This document shows, in pieces, positions 57,143 to 64,000 of a stretch of 64,000 nucleotides of DNA. The first letter of the stretch is position 1. Each line of letters starts with the position of its first letter. The notes beneath the pieces are model-generated. The model did no database searches. It had not been told where the DNA came from and saw nothing but the letters and a program-made list of their open reading frames with translations. The translations under genes and the position numbers were made by a program. Source of the stretch: Armatimonadota bacterium (GTDB lineage: Bacteria; Armatimonadota; UBA10988); contig JACRKZ010000093.1 in assembly GCA_016235455.1 (NCBI GenBank), forward strand, positions 1 through 64,000, in the 5' to 3' direction.

Positions 57143-60100
57143 GCAGCCAGCGGTCCAGGCTCGGGCAGATCAGCCAGCGGGCCAGCGTGATCCCCTGGCG
57201 TGGCAGTTTGCGCCGAGGCTCGGTGGCGGCGACCTTCTGGACCGCGCGCCGCGGCTCGGCCAGAGCCAGGGCGGCGAGCTGAGTCGTGACGCTCGACACG
57301 TCCGGCGCCAGCGCGTCCGCGGGCGCCGCGCCAACGATCTGCGGGTGCCCCTCGTCGAGGCTGCGTTCCAGACCCGGATCGAGCAGTGCACGGGCCACCT
57401 GCAACGGGTCGGCGCGCGGCGCCGCGACGTAGCTGTAGCCGCGCCTGCTCGCGGGCCGCACGCCGCGGCTTGGTGCGGGCAGGGCGTCGAGCCAGGCACG
57501 GGTGGCGATGGGCGCCGCCTCGGCGGCCAGGGGGATCAGCCAGTCGGGCGTGGTGTCACACAGCGCCTCGTCGACCAGGCGTTCGGCGGCATCGGCGGTC
57601 GCCAAGGTGGCGGCGATGAGCCGGGCATCGGCCGCCAGTGGCGCCGGCAAGGCCTTGAGCAGCGCTTCGCCACCGGGCCGAGCGGCCAGCGCGGGCAGCC
57701 AACGCTCCGCGGCGTCCTCATCGAACGAGGCGCCCATCCACCGTAACGCGGCGGACGCGGCGGCGGCGTGCGCGCCCAGGCGAGCCAGACCGACGATGTT
57801 GGTGCGGCGGAGGGCGCGTAGCGAGTCGGGGCTGGCGTGAGCCAGGGTGGCGTCCATCAGGTCCGCTCGGCGGCCAGCATAGCGCGCCATGGTGAACAGC
57901 CACTGCCGTGTGTGGGCCGGCGTGGTGTCCGCTGTCAGCACGCGCCGCAGCGCCTCGATGGCGCCGGGACGGTCGAGTTGTGCGGCAAGGAATGCGCGCA
58001 GGTCCCTGGCCTCGGCCGTCTCGTTGGGCGGCACGGGCGTCTGGTCGAGCAGCTCGCCGGCGCGAGCCACCTCGCTCGCGGCGGCCAGCGCCAGCCCGAC
58101 GGTCAGCCGCAGCACGGTGCGTTGGCTCGCATCGAGAGCATCGGCCAGGCGCAGTGCGCCGAGCATCGCCGTCGGGCGCGCCAGCACGGCGCCCGGCAGC
58201 GCCTCCTCAAGCAGCGCGCGGCCCGCCGTAGCGTGCGGGTCCAGGGCGGCCAGCAACTCGACCGCGCGGCCGGGGTCGATCTCGGCCAGCAGCGTCGGCA
58301 CGGCGGCCTGGCAGCGGTTGTCGTGCGTCGGTGTCGTCCAGATGTCCATGAGCAACGCTTCGGCGGCGTCCCGCATCTGGTCGCGGCTCGGTGTCACCAC
58401 CGGGCGGACGGTGATGGTCAGGTCGCCGCCGTCCGCGGCGGTGGTGCCTTCGCCCGCCAGCGCGCCACGACCGGCGACGAGCCGGATCGGGCCGGGCCGC
58501 AGGTTGGCGAGCGCGAAGCGCCCCTCGTCATCGGACCAGGCGCGTGCGGGCGGGTGGCTGTCGGCGTCGTCGCAGGTGGAGACCAGAGCACCGGCCAGCG
58601 GCTGGCCGGCGGCATCGACCACGCGGCCGGCCGCGCGGCCAGCGCGCCGCTTGAGCACCAGGTCGGGCAGCGTCACCTGCTCGCCGGCGGCGGTGCCGGA
58701 CACGCCATCGGGGTCGCAGTCAGGGAGGTCGCCGGCCATCACCAGGAAATGGCCGCCGCGCGGCACCGCAAGCGGTCCACTGAGGGCGTAACGACCCTCG
58801 GCGTCGGTCGTCGCGCGGTAGTACCACTCGACGCTGTTGGCCTTGGCGCCGGCGTCGATACGCAGCGGCGCGTGAACCACTGGCTGGCCGGCCTTGTCGA
58901 GCACGCGGCCGGCGATGGCGGTGCGCGCCAGGGCCGGCACCACCACCCGCTGCGCCGTCGCCGACCAGGTGGCCAGGTCGACCGTCTGCTGGGCACGAAC
59001 GACCTCGCTGGGCTCGACCACATGGAGATTGGACTGTCCTTCGTGAGGCACGGCGCGCAGCGTGCAGCGGCCGGCGTCGTCGGTATCCGCCATGCGGTGC
59101 AGCGAAGGGCCGAGCAGGTAGACCCCAACTCCGGCCACCGGCCGGTCCTGGTCGTCGACCACGGTGACGGCCACGTCGCGGCCGCGCTCGAAGCGTACCG
59201 GCAGCTCCTGCGTCGGCCTGTCGGCGGCCAGCGTGCCGGTCAGGCGCTGCTCGCGCCGGGCCCAGCCGTCCTCCTGAGGCGCGTGGCAGGTCAGTTGGTA
59301 CGGGCCGGGCAGGCAGCGCATTTGCAGGCGGCCGTCGGCGCCCGTGCGCAGCTCCCGCGCCGTGCTCCCCGGCTGCGGCTCACCGACGATGATCGCCACA
59401 TCGGGTATCGGCGCGCCGGTCGCGGCGTCGGTGGCGACCAGCGTGACCAGCATGCCGGGCTCGCCAACTAGGTCGGTGCCGGCCGTGGTGGCCGAGGGCG
59501 CCAGCGGCACCTTGTCGCGGTTCGGCGTGAGGGCTGGGCCGGTGGGGTCATCCAGGCCGACCTGCACATACCGCGCGCGCAGATGGCCTGAGCGGTAGCG
59601 CCCCTGGGCATCGGTGCGCACCGTCTGCGTGGCGCCGATGTCGGCTGCGGGGCGGATGACGATGCCGTTCACCCCCGCGGCGGCGGCTTGGAACTCGGGC
59701 GCGGGCCGAATGGTCACCGTGCAGCCGGCCAGCGCGCGGCCCTGGCGGTCGGTCACGCGACCGCTGACCACGGTCGGCGGCGCCAGCCGCACGGTCCAGT
59801 CGCCGCGGGCATGGCCATCAGGCTGCGCGGGCCCGATGACACGCTGGGTCGGGTGCGTCACCTCGACCCAGGCGCCCAGCGGCGGCCAGCGGTCGAACCG
59901 CCACGCGCCGTCGGCGCTGGTGGTGCAGGTCAGGTCGCCCTGCGGCCAGGCGACGTTGAGCCAGGGGAAGAGTGGGTCGGCCAGGCCGGTCACGGTCACC
60001 ACGGCGCCGGCCACGGGCTGGCCCTCGGGGGTCAGCAGGCGGCCGGTACGCTGGACCCACGACCGGAGCGTGATCGTCACCGGCATCTGGCAAGCGGATG

Positions 60101-60371
60101 CGTCCAATGGCAGGAGGCCCTGGCCCTGGTCGTCCCAGGCCACGACGGTGCCGTTCATGCCGTTGATAACGCGCGGGTTGTCCAGGTGGAAGCGGCCCTG
60201 CTCATCGGCTGTGGTCTCATGCCGGTCTCCGCACCAGCAGTCCTCCCACGCCAGCCGCGCGCGCGCCGCCGGCTGACCATCGGGCCGCAGTACACGCCCG
60301 TTCAACTCGTCGGCCCAAGCGCCGGCCGTAACCAACAGCACACCCAGCCACGCCCACCACCACCTGATCAT
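57143..60371 (-). CDS. giant carboxypeptidase-regulatory-like repeat protein A, 3' truncated
   Basis: About 1,076 residues before the murC junction; the frame stays open to 56232, but that part is antisense-quality read-through of murC. A signal peptide (MIRWWWAWLGVLLVTAGAWA) is followed by roughly seven Ig-like CarboxypepD_reg units (LNGRVLRPDGQPAARARLAW, SGRVTDRQGRALAGCTVTIR, AGRVLDKAGQPVVHAPLRID and others). From about residue 660 there is an Ala/Leu-rich helical region (GALRLADALDASQRTVLRLT) that looks like a HEAT/TPR-type solenoid. Compared with its paralogue B it lacks the last 20 or so residues. It is probably an exported adhesion or scaffold protein. Confidence 0.8.
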
Positions 60372-60389
60372 TCCCGGTCCCCTCGAGCA

Positions 60390-60403
60390 GGTTGTTTACA
60401 ACC
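60390..60403 (-). promoter_or_regulatory. inverted repeat upstream of repeat protein A
   Basis: Perfect palindrome GGTTGT-TT-ACAACC, 19 bases before the ATG at 60371. A TTGACC (60436-60431) is a possible -35, but no good -10 is seen at the right distance. It may be an operator. Confidence 0.35.
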
Positions 60404-60468
60404 ATGTGTTACCTACCCCGGACCAACGTGGGTCAAACGCGCCGGCATGTCGGGTGGCCGGCCGAGCC

Positions 60469-63400
60469 TCAGGCACCGGGCCGCGCGCCAGCGGTCAGCC
60501 AGGCCAGCAGCATCTCACGGCGCGGCCAGTCGGGCTGCCACCGCGCTGGGCTCGGCCGGCTAAGGAAGCGGCCCAGGTCGTAGAGCGCCCGCCGCCGACT
60601 GGACTCCTCGGGGATGGCTTGGGCCATCTGCAGGGCACGTCGCGCGTCCAGCAGGCTCAGGGCGAGGAGCTGGGCCGAGCCCACGACCTGTCGGGCATCG
60701 CCTGGGAGCAGGTAGTCGCGCTCCAGGTCGCGCTGTGACTCACACTCTGACCGGACCATGCCGGGGTTGAGCACCAGCAGGGCGGCACGACGGGCCAGGT
60801 CGGCAGACGAGACGCTCGGCGGCTGGAGGAAGTGCATGGTCATCGGCGGCGCCTGCCTGGCAAGCCAGGCACCTATGGCCTCCGGCGAACGCATCGCGGC
60901 CAGCGGCAGCCAGTCATCGCCGCCGAAGTCGGACAGCGCGTTGGCGAGCGCCAGGGCGCTCAACTCGACCGGAACGCCGGCCAGGAGCGCCGCGGCGGGT
61001 TGGGCCGTTGCCGGCAGTCGATCGCGCAGGGCTGCCGCGCGTGCACTCGGTCCTGCCGCGAGCACCGGCAGCCAGCGCTGCCAGTCCTTGGCGTCGTAGC
61101 CGTCGCCGAGCGTGTGCAGGAGTGAGTCCACGGCTGCCTCGGGACTGCGGCGGGCCAGCGCCACGGCGTTGGCGAGTTGTGCGCGCTCCACGGAGGCGTG
61201 GTTGACCACGGCGTTGGTGATCGCGTCCAGCAGGTCCTGGCGAGCACCGGTCAGCCAGGCCAGCGTCACCGCCCAGTCGCGGTCCGTGCCCGGTATGGAC
61301 GCCCGGTCCAGCGCTTGCCGCAGCGCCACACCTGCGCCCGGCCGGTCCAGTCGCGCGGCAAGCAGCGCGCGGGTTGCCTCGGTGACCGCGTGAGCCGGCT
61401 CGGTCAGCGGCGTCGCGTCGAGCAGTTGCGCCGCCATCGCCGGTTGTCCATCATCGACCAGCGCCAGACCAGCGATGAGCCGCACTGCCGCGCGCAGCGG
61501 GCCGGGCAGCCGGTCGGCCAAGCGCAGCGTACCGACCATCTCGCTTGGGGCGGCGTCGATCGCGTCCAGCAGGTCGAGCGCGAAGCCTCGGCCATCGCCG
61601 ATGGCACCGCCGGCGGTGCGTTCCAGGAGCCTGGTCGCCGCGGGGGCGTCGACGCTGGCCAGCAGGCCGGGGCAGTTGTCGGGCCAGCCGGCCTGCAGGG
61701 CGCGACTGGCGACCGCGCACCGCTCGGCGTCGCTGGTCCAGGTGATGGGCCGCAGCACCAGGTCAGGCCCGTCGGCGCCGTCGGACAGCATGGCCTCGCC
61801 ATAGCGCTGGTCGAGGCCGGCGACGATGCGGCGCGGGCCGTGCTCGAGGCCGGAGAGCACGAAGCGCCCCTCGGCGTCGGTGCGGGTCGAGTAGTCGTCA
61901 TGGTGGAACCCGTCAGGTGAACGGACCACCGCGTAGAACACCGGCCGTCCATCGCTGTCCACCACTCGGCCGCGCACCACGGCGTCGACGGCGACCATGA
62001 CTATGTCCGGCAGTTGGGTCTGGGCAGCACCCGTAGACACGCTCACCTCTGTCGAGGTCCTTCCCTCGGCCCAGACGGAGAGCGTGTAGGGCTGGCTCGC
62101 CGGCGGCCCCATGTCGCCGGCCAACTGGTAGAAGCCCTCACCATCGGTTTCGGCCTGGAAGCCCCAACTCGATTGGTCCGACGGCACCACCGCTTCCAGC
62201 CGCAGTGTCGCGCGCGACGCAGGCCGGCCCAGGTTGTCGAGGACGCGTCCACTGAAGGTAGTTCGGTTCACCGGTGCCACGTCGAACGCGACGGGCGCGG
62301 GCCGATGGGCAGTGGCATCGACCGTCAGTTCGCCGCGCACCAGACCGCTGGGTTCGATGGCGGTCAGGACGACCTCTTTGCTCGGCGGCACGGCGGGCAG
62401 CACGAACCGACCCAGATGATCCGTGGTGGTCGCCGAGTTGCTACGGTCGCGCTCGATGGTGATGCCGTCCAGCGGTCGTCCGCCCTCGGTGACGACGCCG
62501 CGTAGCTCGCGGCCGCGGGTCAGCCGCACAGTCACCGAGGTCCTCGCGGTATGGGTTCTCAACATGCCCTGGACGGAGGTCTGGTCGGCCTCGGCGAACC
62601 AGCTCCACGGCAGCTCCCAGGCCAAGTCGAACGCGCCGGGCAAGGCCCGCAGCGTCAGGTGCCCGTCGTCGCCAGTGCGCGCCGCGGTCGGGGCCACGGT
62701 GTCTCCATCGCCCACCGAGCCCCACACCCGGACCCCGGGCACGCCTCGCCCTGTGCGCTCGTCGACGAAGGCCACGTCCAGCAGCGCGCCCGGCTGGGCG
62801 ACGAAGTCGATGCCCTCTACCGTGCTGCCCTCCACCAGCTCCACCCGCTTGGCGGCGCCGGCCACGACCGGGCTGCGCAGGCTGGACAGGCCGACGAGCA
62901 CCGCCCCCTGCCACAGCGTGTGCGTCTCCAGGTGCCCGAACCGGTAGCGGCCCGCGGCATCGGTCCGGGCCACCCCGCACTCGTCGCCCGACGCTTCGGC
63001 AGTTAGCACCGCGCCACGCACGGGCCGACCGCTGGGATCGGTGACGCGGCCGGAGACGCTGCTGGCCGGACCCACGCGGTAGCGCGGCCGGCGGTTCGTC
63101 CAGAGATGGCCGGCATCCTCGGGCACGACGCGGTACTGGCGATGGCTCACCGCCAGCACGCCGTCGCACGCCGGCCACCGGTCGACGTGCCAACGCCCGC
63201 GCGCATCGCTTGTGGTGGCTACGTCGAGCGCCGCGGGCACGGGCACCGTCTCCGACGCGCCGCGACCTACCGGCAGGCGCGCCAGTCGCACGGTTGCGAC
63301 AGCCAGCGGCTGGTCGTCGACAGTGAGCAGTTGGCCGGCGGCCCGGACCCACGGGGCCAGCGTCAGGTCCAGCCTGGCTGGCTCGGTGATGCCCAAGGAG

Positions 63401-63759
63401 GGCTCCGGCGGCCAGTCGTCACCGACGATGACAGGAGACGTGATAAGGCCTTCCTCGATGCCCGGAAAGTAGTACTGCGGCGGGCGCAGCCGGCGTGCCG
63501 TGGTGTCCGCCGCCAGACCATCGGGCCCGTAGGCGACGACCGCGCCATCCCAGGCGAGATCAAAGTGGTCGCTCTCGAACCGGTAGCGCCCACGCTCGTC
63601 CGCCTGTTGGCGATGCTCCAGGCCGCAGCCGCAATCGACCATCACGACCCACGCGCCGGCCGCGGGTCGACCGCCGGGCAAGGTGACGCGCCCCTCGAGC
63701 ACCGCGCCGCCCGCCTGCGCGCAGGCCAGCAGCAGGGCCAGGCCGACCGACCGTGTCAT
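60469..63759 (-). CDS. giant carboxypeptidase-regulatory-like repeat protein B
   Basis: A 1,096-residue paralogue of protein A. A signal peptide (MTRSVGLALLLACAQAGGA) is followed by Ig-like units such as VLEGRVTLPGGRPAAGAWVV, SGRVTDPSGRPVRGAVLTAE, SGRVLDNLGRPASRATLRLE and VRGRVVDSDGRPVFYAVVRS. From about residue 690 a helical solenoid-like region runs to the end (LSLLDARRALQMAQAIPEES). The first unit carries the same Cys-rich VDCGCGLEHR patch as DCWCGDRHE in protein A. The ATG at 63759 follows AAGGGGA. The function is unknown; export and surface display are inferred. Confidence 0.87.
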   Translation of the reverse strand: MTRSVGLALLLACAQAGGAVLEGRVTLPGGRPAAGAWVVMVDCGCGLEHRQQADERGRYRFESDHFDLAWDGAVVAYGPDGLAADTTARRLRPPQYYFPGIEEGLITSPVIVGDDWPPEPSLGITEPARLDLTLAPWVRAAGQLLTVDDQPLAVATVRLARLPVGRGASETVPVPAALDVATTSDARGRWHVDRWPACDGVLAVSHRQYRVVPEDAGHLWTNRRPRYRVGPASSVSGRVTDPSGRPVRGAVLTAEASGDECGVARTDAAGRYRFGHLETHTLWQGAVLVGLSSLRSPVVAGAAKRVELVEGSTVEGIDFVAQPGALLDVAFVDERTGRGVPGVRVWGSVGDGDTVAPTAARTGDDGHLTLRALPGAFDLAWELPWSWFAEADQTSVQGMLRTHTARTSVTVRLTRGRELRGVVTEGGRPLDGITIERDRSNSATTTDHLGRFVLPAVPPSKEVVLTAIEPSGLVRGELTVDATAHRPAPVAFDVAPVNRTTFSGRVLDNLGRPASRATLRLEAVVPSDQSSWGFQAETDGEGFYQLAGDMGPPASQPYTLSVWAEGRTSTEVSVSTGAAQTQLPDIVMVAVDAVVRGRVVDSDGRPVFYAVVRSPDGFHHDDYSTRTDAEGRFVLSGLEHGPRRIVAGLDQRYGEAMLSDGADGPDLVLRPITWTSDAERCAVASRALQAGWPDNCPGLLASVDAPAATRLLERTAGGAIGDGRGFALDLLDAIDAAPSEMVGTLRLADRLPGPLRAAVRLIAGLALVDDGQPAMAAQLLDATPLTEPAHAVTEATRALLAARLDRPGAGVALRQALDRASIPGTDRDWAVTLAWLTGARQDLLDAITNAVVNHASVERAQLANAVALARRSPEAAVDSLLHTLGDGYDAKDWQRWLPVLAAGPSARAAALRDRLPATAQPAAALLAGVPVELSALALANALSDFGGDDWLPLAAMRSPEAIGAWLARQAPPMTMHFLQPPSVSSADLARRAALLVLNPGMVRSECESQRDLERDYLLPGDARQVVGSAQLLALSLLDARRALQMAQAIPEESSRRRALYDLGRFLSRPSPARWQPDWPRREMLLAWLTAGARPGA

Positions 63760-63830
63760 CCCGTATGTCCCCTTCGCATCGCTTGGCACCGATACCCGCC
63801 GAGACCCGCGATTGTGACAGACCGGCCAAT

Positions 63831-64000
63831 CTACTCCACCGCCACCCCCGTCACACACACCGTGCTCTCCCCAACCTCACTGCCGTTGGCGAAGGTCACC
63901 GTGGCGGAGCCCGAGGTCGGCACGAACGCCAGCTCCCCCGCGACGAACGCGTCGACGCCCAGCACGAGCCGGTGGTTGGCCAGGCTCTTGCCATCGGCGG
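63831..64000 (-). CDS. C-terminus of a secreted protein (5' part outside window)
   Basis: The last 55 codons of a minus-strand gene, reading ADGKSLANHRLVLGVDAFVA and ending TVCVTGVAVE. The composition is that of a beta-rich exported domain, with good third-position bias. It ends 71 bases before repeat protein B and is in the same direction. No family can be named from this fragment. Confidence 0.65.
   Translation of the reverse strand, partial: ADGKSLANHRLVLGVDAFVAGELAFVPTSGSATVTFANGSEVGESTVCVTGVAVE

Noticed and set aside
57837-59471. 544-codon plus-strand frame opposite repeat protein A
   Set aside because: Antisense shadow with no ribosome site and low-complexity composition.

Overview
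This is a GC-rich bacterial chromosome window from a diderm. An outer-membrane efflux protein, lipoproteins, Tat-type signals, DapF and MurC all point to a peptidoglycan cell with an outer membrane. The gene mix combines a GH95 fucosidase, a sulfatase, a UroD-like methyltransferase, Tat-exported Gfo/Idh oxidoreductases and DUF951. It recalls Armatimonadota or other uncultivated glycan-degrading phyla. I cannot fix the phylum without comparing the 16S gene, and some oddities could come from a metagenome assembly. Protein genes have very high G/C at third positions, and most start after clear GGAG-type ribosome sites that match the anti-SD at the 16S 3' end. Several promoters follow TTGNNN-N17-TANNNT.

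Layout. 0-2 kb: sulfate ABC importer (permease cut by the window edge). 2-3 kb: DMT exporter. 3-3.7 kb: a HicA/HicB-like pair in convergent, overlapping arrangement. 3.8-9.0 kb: a tight fucosidase-sulfatase-UroD-like operon. 9.1-15.3 kb: a MarR regulator followed by a TolC/MacA/MacB-type efflux operon. 15.3-19.7 kb: GDPD, RNase HII, YraN and a hybrid sensor kinase. 19.8-22.8 kb (minus): response regulator and two Gfo/Idh proteins. 23-24.2 kb: dapF and a DUF951 gene. 24.2-29.7 kb: a complete rRNA operon (16S, tRNA-Ile, tRNA-Ala, 23S, 5S) with two tandem promoters and visible processing stems. 29.7-31.4 kb: gene-poor sequence. 31.4-34.5 kb: two radical SAM genes. 35-39 kb: a Met/His-rich lipoprotein and a secreted esterase. 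39.2-45.4 kb: a four-gene surface-polysaccharide operon. 45.4-53.3 kb (minus): five tandem paralogues of an STN-domain secreted family that I do not recognise. 53.5-54.0 kb: a small unknown gene and a cold-shock protein. 54.2-57.1 kb (minus): ThiF/MoeB-like, PHP and MurC. 57.1-63.8 kb (minus): two giant carboxypeptidase-regulatory-like repeat proteins, then the end of another secreted protein.

The best candidate for an undescribed system is the five-gene STN-paralogue operon. Every member has a signal peptide, one or two STN-like modules, a central beta-rich domain, a Gly/Pro-rich linker in most, and a shared C-terminal motif, yet none has a secretin barrel or TonB receptor. The second notable point is the junction near 57,142, where the 3' end of one gene and the 5' end of murC both appear to be missing. 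That suggests a deletion or a misassembly. No CRISPR array, insertion sequence or prophage was recognised.
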